Positions 1-11,000 of a DNA stretch of 64,000 nucleotides are shown piece after piece. The DNA comes from Hemibagrus wyckioides (lineage: Eukaryota > Chordata > Actinopteri > Siluriformes > Bagridae), in the NCBI RefSeq assembly GCF_019097595.1, contig NC_080731.1:7248571-7312570 (forward strand), read 5' to 3'. Under the pieces are notes generated by a model. The model was given only the letters and a program-made list of their open reading frames with translations, searched no databases and was not told where the DNA came from. The stretch's first letter is position 1. Every line of letters begins with the position of its first letter. The position numbers and the translations under genes are program-made.

Positions 1-1480
1 CTATTTTCCTCATCATATGGTATATAAAGCACAGCCTGTCATAATGATACAAAAGGAACAGCCGTGCAGAAATACCGTATTACTCACGAGGGAGAGAAAG
101 ATGCCGCAATCTTCGAACAGACTCTCTCATTATGAAATGCGTGACTTGAGTGCTAGCTAGACTCTGGCGTTTTTGTCTGTCGTTTAGATTTGACCTGATT
201 TTGTGCAACGTCAAAAATATATTTGGAATGAATTGTATTATGCGCTGTAACATTGGCCGTTTATTCACATCGCGATCGTCTATCCTTTAATCTGCAGAGT
301 CGGAGAAGTCATTCATTCACCGCAGAGACTCCGTAAAGGAAAGTCTTAGGAGGATAATATTACAGTAAACCTATATGCGTGTGTTTTCTGTTAGAATCAG
401 CTCCTTCTTAGTTCCCTCCTGACTCACTCCATATACAGCATGTGAGATTATATTTAAACCTTAACTTATATTTAAACCTTTTACTCATTCACTGAATGGT
501 GCAGTAACATTTATAGGCCTATATCTAAAAATATACGTGAACAGATAAACATTTTCCTGTTTTTAATCCTGAATCATAACTGATACCCAACTCAGGGTGT
601 CAAACTGTATTTCTGCCACGTCAGCATATCTCTAAGCGGTTGTGAAAGGCCAGAAACGTAGGTGATTATGCTTTTTTAACATATTATTATGAGAGCATCT
701 ACTCTCTAATTATGGTCATGAGTCAGGTTTATTTTTGTTTCATAATAATGACATGAATCGTATTAATTCGTACCACAGCTTCTTTGCTCTAGCGGTAAAG
801 ATAAAATTAAAAGTGAAGGAAAGTGTCTTTATCTCCCACACGTCTTCTCTTCACTCTCCATGATTTCAGTATTTTTGTAGATCGCCACACTGGGTGATGG
901 AAGTCAGTATTTGGAGTCAATCATTACATGAAAGGCTGTTAGCGCCACACATTATGCCACTTTGAAGTATCAGATGCAGCACATATGCATTCATTTAAAG
1001 AAATGTTTCAATCCACAAGAGCTTTGTGAGACACTTTTTTAAAACCTGAGTGAAATCGCTCATGTTTAGTTTGTTTTGCTCTTCATATCTACTTGCTCTC
1101 CAAGTCCATAAGATCTTTAATAATAATCATCATCATCATTATCATAATAATAATCATACTTCAGTCATTATGGATTATCAGAATCAACAGAATGATGGTG
1201 TTTATTTACAGTTCCACGGTCAGATTTTTAAGTAATGCAAGCACTGTATTGCAACACAAGTATCGCAAACTGACAACATCTAAAGTTTCTCATGCTCCCT
1301 CATGTTTCACTGACACACACTATCTGCATGTTAATTGTCTTGGTAATTGTGCTGTCGAGCCGATTACTAAGAATAAAACTTTCAGCCCGATCTCTTGGGT
1401 GATCCAGCTCCTGTGTGAAGTGTACAATTCATTATAGTTCTGGTCTGTGTGGAATAAGGGTGTGTGTTGGGGTCACCTAC

Positions 1481-1602
1481 GTTACATTTACATTTACATT
1501 TACGCCATTTGGCTGATGCCTGGTCCAGAGCGATGTAAAAGAAAAAGTGCTTTCAAGTCTCTATCAAAGAATACATTAACACTGGTTCGGTAGGTGACAG
1601 GT
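1481..1602 (+). repeat. Dispersed repeat, shared with 60203-60325
   Basis: It begins with TTACATTTACATTTACATTT and continues through GCCATTTGGCTGATGCC, TCCAGAGCGATG, GTGCTTTCAAGTCTCTATC and ATACATTAACACTGGTTCG. The second half aligns closely to 60203-60325. It lies in ARID3 intron 6. Confidence 0.65.
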
Positions 1603-1846
1603 TTTTCTCTCTTTTTAAAGATTCCATGGCAGTGAAAGATTTATTTTGTGACACTGACCGATATCTGATGGCTGGGGAATGCTGAGATCTTTTAGTTGCT
1701 GTGTAAATTTACTGAAATTGTACTTTACAAATAGTGTAATTATTGTGAAATATGTACTTGATATTTCATACATTTTAGTCCCCCAAATATCATCTTTAAA
1801 GAATAATATGGTATAATTAAACTATGGTTCAATTGTGACTGTCCTT

Positions 1847-1880
<34 letters not shown>
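1847..1880. repeat. (AC)n microsatellite at the exon 6 donor
   Basis: Twelve AC units followed by ATATACACAC. On the minus strand this is a (GT)n tract that begins at the splice donor of ARID3 exon 6. Confidence 0.95.
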
Positions 1881-2183
1881 CCATGTTGTTGAGCTTGATG
1901 TTCATCGGCAGCTGGCTGGCCATAGCGAAGAGGTTATGCTGAAGCGCATGCTGCATGATCCTCTGCTGCTCCTCAGCCATCAGCATCACCTTCTTCTCCG
2001 GCGGCTCTCCAGCCTCCAGCTTCTCTCTCAACTGCTCGAGGGCAGCCGCCTGCACCACCGCTGCAGCCTGGGCCGCCTGGGCAGCTTGGGCGGCTTGTGC
2101 AGCAGCAGCTGTCCCGTGGTGCCCACCCAGGGGCAGGGGGATGCCCATCCGGTTAGTCAGGCAGCTGGAAAGTATGGAGTCTT
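1881..2183 (-). CDS. arid3c: ARID3 exon 6: Ala/Gln repeat and REKLES domain
   Basis: This 303-nt exon is bounded by the acceptor tcttttccacag before AAGACTCC and the donor AACATGG then GTGTGTAT. It encodes EDSILSSCLTNRMGIPLPLG, an Ala/Gln-rich run (AAQ repeated about four times), and then the REKLES domain: LEQLREKLEAGEPPEKK, AEEQQRIMQHALQHNLFAMA and SQLPMNIKLNN. In the ARID3 family REKLES mediates self-association and nucleocytoplasmic behaviour. The Ala/Gln repeat comes from gcc/cag-type triplets and could vary in length. The exon ends in phase 1. The next exon, encoding the C-terminus, is not in the window. The donor directly borders a (GT)n tract. Confidence 0.95.
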
Positions 2184-3168
2184 CTGTGGAAAAGAGTGAA
2201 ATCTGATGAAGATTTAGGTCTGACTGTGGCACTGGGTTGGGGTTTTAAAAAACAAAGAATAAACAAAAAAATAAATAAATAGAGAAATAAACTGAGGTGT
2301 GTTTCCTGTTTTGAGGGCCAACAGGAAAATTAAAGAGTGATGTAAGTCTACATAAGTTTCTTATAGGCAAATAAATAAAAAACTGTTAAGTTTTCATCTT
2401 GTACAAATACAAGAGAAGCAAAATCATTGTGATTCCTTTAATGAAGGAAAATAAAATGTTTAAACATTACATTTTGCCTTATTAACAGAGATCCATTAAG
2501 AGACGTCTTTGTACAACCGGATAAAATACTGTATATCGTCTACTATATAAATATCTTCATGCACGTGTTATAAAATATGTCACATGCATTTATAAAAAAG
2601 TGTTTGCTCTGTATAAAGAAGTATCATGTGGTCATGGGAGTCAAACGCAAAAAGCATGCCCTGTTCTATTTTAACCCGTGTGGTGACAAGCCTATAAATA
2701 CTGACTGAGCTTAAAAAAAGGCCTTTGATCCTTTCAGGAATCTGTGCGTGTTTGTGTCTTTTTCCATATGGCCACGTTACTGAATCACGTCTCTCTGCCT
2801 TCAAATGCTCCCACCGGTGCAATGCGGAAACTGGCAGCTTGGGCAAGAGGAAGTACTGCAAGCTGTTTCCTGTCTGTACTGATGACCACCCAAGCCACAA
2901 AGCGCAACAAGCATGAAGACAAGCAGGACACCTCGGCTGGAACATTAGTTTTCCTTCGATTTTTGATAGGATTTGATGGCAACGGGGACTAACACTTACA
3001 TTTTATTCATAAGTATAAATAAATAGACACCAAGGTCACATGTGGGTTTACAGGTGCTCATAAACAGCCAGAATTTAATTGTTTGATAAGAAATCCTGGA
3101 GAATTTATTTAAGATACAGAATTTATTTATACTCTTCAACAGTGAAAATATATATATATACTCATATG

Positions 3169-3219
<51 letters not shown>

Positions 3220-3704
3220 TGTTGTATATATGCAGCAGCTTCAATTATATTTTATAAATCTATAATATTCATTAAATAAATTACTCATAAATCCTCCTGG
3301 GACATCAATTGCTGCCAGCGATATAAAATAATCAATAAATAAATAATCAATAAGTAATTAATAATGAATGTTATCAATGTCTTTTGCATTGCACAAACTG
3401 TTTACGTAATCCTCTCTTGCACAGAGAACCGCACGCAACGTACGAGAAACATTTTACTTTCGTTTCATTTGTTCTCATGAGAATTTATGCTATGGAAAAT
3501 CGTCCTAATTTATTTTTTTAGCCCTTAAATTTTAGTCTTATTTGTGTATAATACCCATTTAGTTCATTTTTGTCTTTAATTTTTATATTTAATTCTTCCT
3601 CGTCTACTTAACTCGCTTCATTCACTCATTCTCACGATTGCTTTCTTTCTCTGCAAGAACACCCATGTGACATATTTTCTTAGTACACACAAAACCCTTT
3701 TCAC
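2184..3704 (-). other. ARID3 intron 5
   Basis: This 1.5-kb intron has a weak GTGAAA donor and a good TTTTCCACAG acceptor. It contains an AT dinucleotide array (3172-3218). The segment 2580-2990 stays open in several frames on both strands, but I see no conserved domain and no convincing splice sites, so no exon is called. Confidence 0.75.
3172..3218. repeat. (AT)n microsatellite
   Basis: Uninterrupted AT dinucleotides in ARID3 intron 5. Confidence 0.95.
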
Positions 3705-3949
3705 CTTTCTTGATGACGGGTGTGTGGGCCATTTGGCCTCCGTTGGGGGTTCCTATGCTGATGTGGGACATGGGGAGTTTGGGTGAGGGCAGCAGGGTGG
3801 GGGTCCCTACAGGCGAGTAGTTGAAAAGGGCTGAGCCGTAACTCTGTCTGCGGCCCTCGCGCCGGTTGCTGTCGATGGCTGCCTGCAGCTCCCCAGGTGA
3901 GCTCAGCCCTCGCTTTTCACATTCATATGGATAGAGGTACTTCATATAC
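3705..3949 (-). CDS. arid3c: ARID3 exon 5: end of ARID and linker
   Basis: This 245-nt exon completes the Gln codon started in exon 4 and encodes YMKYLYPYECEKRGL, the C-terminal extension of the ARID domain. The family-typical SSPGELQAAIDSNRREGRRQ follows, then a Ser/Pro/Gly-rich linker (YGSALFNYSPVGTP, PSPKLPMSHISIG) ending PVIKK. The acceptor is cttctgctcag before GTATATGAAG. The donor AGAAAG then GTGAAA is a weak match to consensus but gives the correct phase 1. Joined to exon 6 it forms IKKED, a psi-K-x-E sumoylation-type motif; I recall the ARID3A linker having a comparable IKKEE. Confidence 0.93.
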
Positions 3950-4811
3950 CTGAGCAGAAGAGGAAGATTTGATCAGTCTTAGTGACAGGAAACAATGCAA
4001 ACTTTAACATTTCAAGAGCACTGCTGTTTTCCTATGAGGTGAAGTCATGATCAGGTGCAGGATAGTCCTCACATTTGTTTAAAGAAGGCTTTGTTGGAAT
4101 ATAAGAAAATTTGGTAAGGTGATGCTGATGTAAATCTTTCAGAGACGGAAAATTAAAGGAATTTATTTGAGTCTTCCTGTATACAGCACTGTAACCTGAC
4201 CTTTTTATTAACATTATAATACTATTTCAAAATAAATAAATAAAATAAAATAAAATAAAATAAAATAAAATAAAATAAATAAATAAGGTATTAAATACAA
4301 AGCTAACATGTACCAGTTGGCTTTAATGGACATTAAACAACCTTTTTTACTTATATTTATACCCAAAGTAAATTCTGAGCTGATTGAAATTACTTAATTT
4401 TGTGGTGCTATTGTGGAGGATTTTTAAAGGAATAATAAAGTAAACTGTCCAAGGAGTGTGATTTGTCTGGATGCTACAAAATGGCTCAGACAAATGTACT
4501 ACACTATACGATAAATAGTGAATTTAGGCATGATGCTAGATAAGTATTTTAATAAACAGTATAATATAAACAGTCTATTATTATTATTATTACTATATGA
4601 AAGGTGGCTACAATACAAATAGAAAAGGAAAAACACTATGAAGCTTTGCTCATGATATCTTTGTCTCTGTGTTATTTTATCTCTTCCACTCACATCATGT
4701 CAGATAAAACCCTCTCTGTACTTTAAAGGCAGATCATTGAATCAGACTCTATGTTCAAGAACTGGCTCTTGGTCATCAGTAATTGAAGATATAGGAGGTT
4801 ATCACACTCAC
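3950..4811 (-). other. ARID3 intron 4
   Basis: This 862-bp intron has a GTGAGT donor and a CTGCTCAG acceptor. The only notable content is an A-rich TAAAA repeat at 4231-4286. Confidence 0.8.
4231..4286. repeat. (TAAAA)n/(TAAA)n microsatellite
   Basis: A-rich pentanucleotide units flanked by TAAA units in ARID3 intron 4. Confidence 0.9.
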
Positions 4812-4995
4812 TGGGTCCGGAGAGTGAAAGCTGCACTGGTAATCGAGGTAGGGAGGTTTAGACCTCTGGTAATCTCGCGCCATATTTTCTTATTGATGAC
4901 TTCCACTAAGCCACCTTTTTCAGTGACAAGCTTGTAGAGAGTGTAGAGATCCAACACCTGCTTGGCCATGATAGGAATCCGATTCACTGGAGTCC
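4812..4995 (-). CDS. arid3c: ARID3 exon 4: core of the ARID domain
   Basis: This 184-nt exon encodes the DNA-contacting core of the ARID domain, from TPVNRIPIMAKQVLDLYTLY through KLVTEKGGLVEVINKKIWRE to ITRGLNLPTSITSAAFTLRT. It contains the helix-turn-helix-like region, with the NKKIWREI helix and the LPTSITSAAFTLR helix that the family uses for AT-rich DNA recognition. The acceptor is cctgtag before GGACTCCAGTG, completing a Gly codon begun in exon 3. The donor is ACCCA then GTGAGTGT, ending in phase 2. If the downstream intron were retained, the frame would reach TGA immediately after the Gln codon. Confidence 0.97.
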
Positions 4996-6949
4996 CTACA
5001 GGAGTGGGACACACACACACAGAGACACACAATATCCACAATCAATGCCATTAACTCCGGCTTATCGATGGGTCTCTCTGCCGCTTACGAGGCCAATCAG
5101 TCTGGCATAAGTAAAATGTCCGACAGCCTCGTTCTCTTGGAAAAAAAAAAATCACTTTTACCGCTCAATCAAAAGTCTCCACTGTCTGGTGGAAATGTAC
5201 AAAAAAAAATGTTCAGGACTTGACAAGACATCAGTCACCATTTGCAATCTATTAAATGGACCAGTGTTATATATTTATATTTTTAATTTTGTGATCCGAA
5301 GTGAAGTGGTGTTGCTTCCTTCGTGAATTCTAAGATTACAGCTTGTCTTGAAGTCTTTTAAAGATTTTTGTTAAAAACAAAGTGACAGATCCTATTTTTC
5401 AATTCATCTTCGTTCATGTTATCACTTATTTTGCAGCAATAAACAGTCATTCCCTCTGGTTTACCAGCCCCCTTTTTTGCTTCCTCTTGACTTTACTAGG
5501 ACAAAACGCAATGCAACTTTTCACATTACAGAGAAACCACAAAATCGTGGGTCCCATGTCAGAAAACCTACAGCTTTGGTTACTGGAGACTCCTTTCAAA
5601 AATGCTAAATGTCACCCGTTTTAAATCTGTTAATGTCGACCATCTGCCATAAAAGTACTCATATTGGTGGATACCATAGAAACGTAACCATATTGAAATG
5701 AGTGCATTACTAACCAATCAGAATGAAGCATTCGACAAATGGTGCGGTAAATGTAATTTAGTCTTCATCTGAACCAGAGTTGACGAAGTGACAGTAGTAC
5801 TGTTGCAGATTTCCATAATGTATGTTGTAATAATAATTACAACAAACATTAAAAAACATACATTTCAGTGGCTTTTTAACAAATCAGGTCCATGACCTGG
5901 AGAGCAAACTCTAATCTTCTAGTCTGAAGAAAAATGTTTGCTTTAATCAAAAACAACAAGTCAAATAGGAATGCGTTATAAATCTCGCCCTGTCTAACGC
6001 AGCTATGCATTTTACCTCCTGATTTCCCGAATACAAAAATCCCCTGTGATAATTTGTGCTCACGATTTAATGCCAGGTCATAAAACAGCGAAGAAGAGCA
6101 GTGCTTTGTGTGAATTGGAGAGTGGCTGACCTCCAGATAATTAACCTGTATTTTGCTGATAGAGTTCCATTGTGCCCATCGGATTTACCATAATAGCAAT
6201 CAATACTCTGAGAAATATAGTGCAAACAACAGCAAGCACAGCGCTGGCTATGAAAAGACAGCGGAGAGTAGAGGAATGGTCTACGGTGGTAAAAACACAT
6301 CAATTAAGCCTTATAATTACGGCTTCATTTTGCCTCTCTGGCATGTGAACTAAGAGACACTATTTAAGTAAATGATTTATCTGCGCTTGTGCACTGAACA
6401 ATGATGGAATTACATTTAAAGTAGTAGCACCATCTAAAACAATCAATTGCTATTTCTAACTTCTTACTTCGCCCTGAATTGTCCATACATCACGAGCAAA
6501 CAACTTTTCTCTCTTATGCATTTTTTTTTCTTCTTTGCTTTTTCTTTGCTTTTTTTCTTTCTTTTTTTATTGATTCAAAATTTCAACAGAGGTGAATGTT
6601 ATGACAAGTCAGAGATGAGGCCATGCCTGTGTGCTTTGTTAAAGCTACTGTGTTACTTTCCACGAAGTTGCATTCATACCGTATTTATAGATACTCATAC
6701 AACTATACGGTATTAATTCTTAAGCGGTCGCTCTAATGCGGTCTAAGAGCCGAGCATATCGCCCCGGAGGATTAATTCCAGTCTCTAATTTAAGGGTAGG
6801 CTTACAATTAAAAGCAAAGAACATCAAACTCAAGCTCTTCTCTTTATCCTCAAAACTCCTTCATAATACGCAGCACCCAAAGATAATCGTTAAAACAATT
6901 ATTTATCCACAAACACAAAAGACTAATGTAAACGAGTATAGGGCGATAA

Positions 6950-7330
6950 ATAAAAACGGGCTTGACAAAAGCCAGCATCAGGCTGAATCTAAACCCAGAC
7001 AAGCCCCTTTACAATGAGATTTATGGGCGCTCGATGGCCAAGGTGATGCATGCGGTCTCTCTGATTCCCTGAAAGAGATACAGCGAATAAAAGCCGTAAT
7101 GAGCTTTTGTCAAGCCAAGCTACCCGATGTGGCTATGCATCATAATGACAATGAATGATTACATGAAGAAAAAAAAAACATGTTCGACCTGAACTCCATC
7201 CCCCACCAACCTCTTGTTAATTGCTGCCGCACTAAAAATGTGGAATTGACGAAGCGGTGAAGGGTTTTAGCGATAGTGGTGGGAGTCGGTCATCTCCTCA
7301 GCTTTCTTCATCTGTAATGCATTTTCTTCA
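6950..7330. promoter_or_regulatory. Candidate enhancer-like block
   Basis: This block of complex, low-repeat sequence in ARID3 intron 3 contains a perfect 14-bp inverted repeat (6959-6972 and 7103-7116) whose arms carry ACAAAAG/CTTTTGT, a SOX/TCF-like core. It also has a Hox/Cdx-like TTTATGGGC near 7020. It contains no ORF with homology I recognise. The regulatory role is inference from composition only. Confidence 0.3.
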
Positions 7331-7503
7331 GACACTCCAGTGAGGTAATGGAAAGGGGATGGGGGAGATGCGTCTGTGCTTACACGCGCTCCCAAAAAAC
7401 ACAGCGTGAGAAACCACCTTGATTCACACATATACTACAGGAAATTGAGGAAACCAGAGGAGCTCATGAACTGAACAAGTCCCATGTGATTTGAGAACAG
7501 AAG

Positions 7504-7506
<3 letters not shown>

Positions 7507-7538
<32 letters not shown>
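7507..7538. repeat. (AG)16 microsatellite
   Basis: Perfect AG dinucleotides in ARID3 intron 3. A (TTTC)n stretch follows at 7634-7671. Confidence 0.95.
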
Positions 7539-7540
<2 letters not shown>

Positions 7541-8024
7541 TTGCCCACTTCCTGAATTAAAAATGAAATCACTTGACAAAGATTTGGTCACTAGTCAAGC
7601 GTCAGCTAAACCGAGACAATGTCAGAGATTTCGTTCTTTCTTTCTCTTTCTTTCTTTCTTTCTTTCTTTTTGAAAACTCTGTGCTGTCAAATAAACAAAC
7701 AGAAACCATATTGACATTACAGCAGGACTCTAACCGCATTCATTTACCTTTGACATGTACTGTCCTTTGTCCCTTGCCGGACAAGGTTATGAGCTATTGT
7801 GGGTATTGTATTACTGACAAATTGAATTTGAAAGAAGGTCAGAGCATGTGGTCGAATTTATTTCACAGCCAAAAAAGAACAAACATGCAGAGATGCAAAG
7901 CAGGTGTCCATAAATTCACGCTGAGGAAGTGGAGTATGGGTATTGTGTCAACATTTTACTTGACTGAAAGTCGAGGAATTACTCGCTCTTGTCATGTGCT
8001 CAAGACATGAAATATGACAAATAA

Positions 8025-8073
<49 letters not shown>
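8025..8073. repeat. (ATCT)12 microsatellite
   Basis: Perfect ATCT units preceded by GACAAATAA, which resembles a retroposon tail that has expanded. Confidence 0.95.
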
Positions 8074-11000
8074 GTAGACAATTTACACAGACCAATATTA
8101 CAATGAATTTATGGATTCCAATTGCCCATTATTATATAAATCCTTAATACTTCCATTATTTACATTTTGCACAAATTGTGTTCCTTTTGTGTTCTAGTGC
8201 TACGAACTCAGCTCACTTTTTCACAAAACCTTCCCATGCTAAAAAACACATACATATGTAAACACTTCCTGAGGAATTTTAAACCTTATGTCATTTAAGC
8301 CATGTATAGACATTTCCTATGATGATGTAATGATTCTTCCTGAAAGATTCATTGTTTCCTGAGATTCTGTTGCTTACTGCCATTATAATTACTTTTCTTA
8401 AAATGTCCTTTTTTCACATCATAACTCTTCTCAGGCCAATAGAATACTGCGTGAGCCACTCAATATGTGGTACTTTAACTATAAAATAATGACAAATAAA
8501 TTGTTTATTAGGTGAAATTCTACCTACAGGGTGAATCACAGTGACACAAAACAAAGCCAAATATGTATGATGTGCACAAAACAGATCTGATGATCTTATT
8601 ATCTTATTTCCACATAGATCTTTAAAGGACTAATATCAGTTTCAGTCTAATTGAAGAAATAACACTGTAAGTATAACCCTAACTCTAGGATGTGATGCTT
8701 CTTATTTCTATATCAAGTGAGTATGGCTGTACATCTCGATTGCTAAAGACCACTGCTTATTGTTAAAACATCTTTTATTTACATTCCCAGCAGCATGGCA
8801 TTTCCACTTGTGCAATTCAGCTATATATTTTGAAAATACTACAGCCTGAACTGAAGAAAGGCTCTGAGGAAGGAAGGAAATTAGGGGTGAACTTTGACAA
8901 ACACGGGAACAGCGTGGACTTTCCTGAATTTTCCCGTGCCACAGCTTGAGGAATTACTCTCTCAGCTTTCAACTAGCTTCGCATTCTCCTGTGTTGGCAT
9001 TCAGGTAATGCAAAAGGTGTTAAACATTGACTCAACATAAAGTGCTGAGGCGGCTCTGGCTCTGGTCAATTTATCGCTAGTGCCTGGTAGAAATCATGAA
9101 TCACTTTGGGTATTTAGCAGCATACAATGGGCTATAACACCCACATTGTTCCTATTGCTTAAAGATCAGAAGGTGTAAAAGGGTTCATCGCTCCATTTTG
9201 GTGTCATGATTGACGTCTGCATTCTTTAGGGTTTAATCTTAAAGATACCTTCAAGAAAGGAGACAATGTGAGGATTTACATGTGCTGTTCAAACACCTTA
9301 TTCGTCCACATTTCTCCATAATGTCAGTGGAATCAAGACAGATTGTTAGTTTAAGTAGATGACTAACTACATTACTGCACGCTAAAACATCACGTCATAC
9401 CTGTATTTTTTTTCTATCCACCCTTTGTGTATATAAACATGGGACAATTAATGGAAAATTCCACTCTTAATATCTTACAGGTCAATATTTGTAACACCTT
9501 TTGTAGTGTAAAGTTCTTACATCGGGCCTTTTTCACTCTGGTTAACATTTCCCAACATTACCCACGATGCTATTTAACGACATGCTGACAGTGGCACTGG
9601 TATCTAAGAAAGTGATGCAGCAGTGCTTTAGTATATCCAGTATAGTATGTCCAGCTGTCATTTCCTCATCTATACCCTCTGCGGAAATGGATCAGCATCC
9701 AAAACTTACATCTTCATGCTAAAATCACCATCAACAACATCACACTCGCCAACTCCAGCTAGCCTTGGCGAATCTCTGCTGCTTGAATCTGAGACTTTGA
9801 ATCCATTGTTAGCTGCCTCCACTATTTCTACACTGGAAATAATCTTTAATATAGCTGGAAAATGCAGAGAGAGAAAATAAACCTGTTTGTATGTTTCAGT
9901 ATAAACGTATTTAACGTGTTTCAGAGTGGACTCTACCTTTAATGCTAAAACGTTCACCATAAGTTCTCTCTGGAGGATAAGTGAGTGTGTGCGCCCCCTA
10001 AAATCATCACTTAAACACAGATCTGTTTGTGTTCGGCTGCCAGCCATTTTGATTTGGAAACAGATACGGCCATCTCAATCCACAAGAGGCTGCGTGACAA
10101 ACGAATCGTGTGTGGCAGGTTATGATTGATGATGGCAGGGGCTAAGAGACACTAGGAAGGCGAGTGACCTTTGAGCTAGGGCCAGGTCTACAGGGGCCGA
10201 TAGAGTAAGTTCACTTTCAAGCCGAACACAGCAGGGGATCCTCCGAACGGCATTGATTTTTGATGTGAACCCGACAAACTGAAGCCGGGGAGATTTTTTA
10301 ATTTTTTTTTTCAAAGGTTTTCATTTTCATATGCAACCTGGCAGTCTTGTAGCTCTGTCATTCCGTCAAGCTAATGAAAAAAATCTGAAAGGCTGGATCT
10401 CACACAGAGGTTTTCTTGGATAGTTGGAATTTGAAGCAAATTAAGTGGATAGTTCATTGCTCGCTCTTTTAGAAAGAATGGTTACTCAAGGCGATCTTTT
10501 GGATGGATAATACATTTAGTTCCCTCAAAGGTTTCAGCATCCTGATGGAAAAAAATACCTGGAACGACAAGTTAGACTGAAACATGTTCGTACAAATAAC
10601 ACTTTTCTCCTTCACATCATAGAATATTAGCACTTTATTTAACTTGGTCTGTTCCATCACGTTAAATATACTTCTCATGAGCAGTAGTATTTATTAATTA
10701 TTTCTAACCAATTCAAAGCTGTTTACATCAACACATTAGTTCTAATGTGATTTATCATAAATACTTGTTTTGCTCTTACAGAAAATTGTAAACTGCAAAA
10801 AATTTTTATTCTAAATGTAAATGATAAATTGCTAAAAATCTAAAATCAAATTTAATACAATAAAACTGAAATTTAATACACAGGCTTTCAAGGTGTTAAA
10901 TTTCCCCCATAACTGCTCTGTCAAGCTATAAAACACATCATTTTGTTCTAGAAATTATAGAAATTCTTTACAGCGTACTGTTTTGTTCTAGCTAGTTCTG

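Larger units (their letters stand above)
1..1880 (-). other. ARID3 intron 6, partial
   Basis: This sequence lies downstream of the last visible ARID3 exon and runs off the window. Apart from a (GT)n tract beside the donor and a dispersed repeat at 1481-1602, it is AT-rich with no recognised coding sequence. The final ARID3 exon is not here, judging by the absence of any frame resembling the conserved C-terminal motif. Confidence 0.6.

Noticed and set aside
1093..1437. 114-residue frame with an Ile run
   Set aside because: Open because of AT-rich trinucleotides; no homology and it lies in an intron.
1..1800. Last ARID3 exon
   Set aside because: No minus-strand frame resembling the conserved C-terminal motif was found, so the exon must lie beyond the window.
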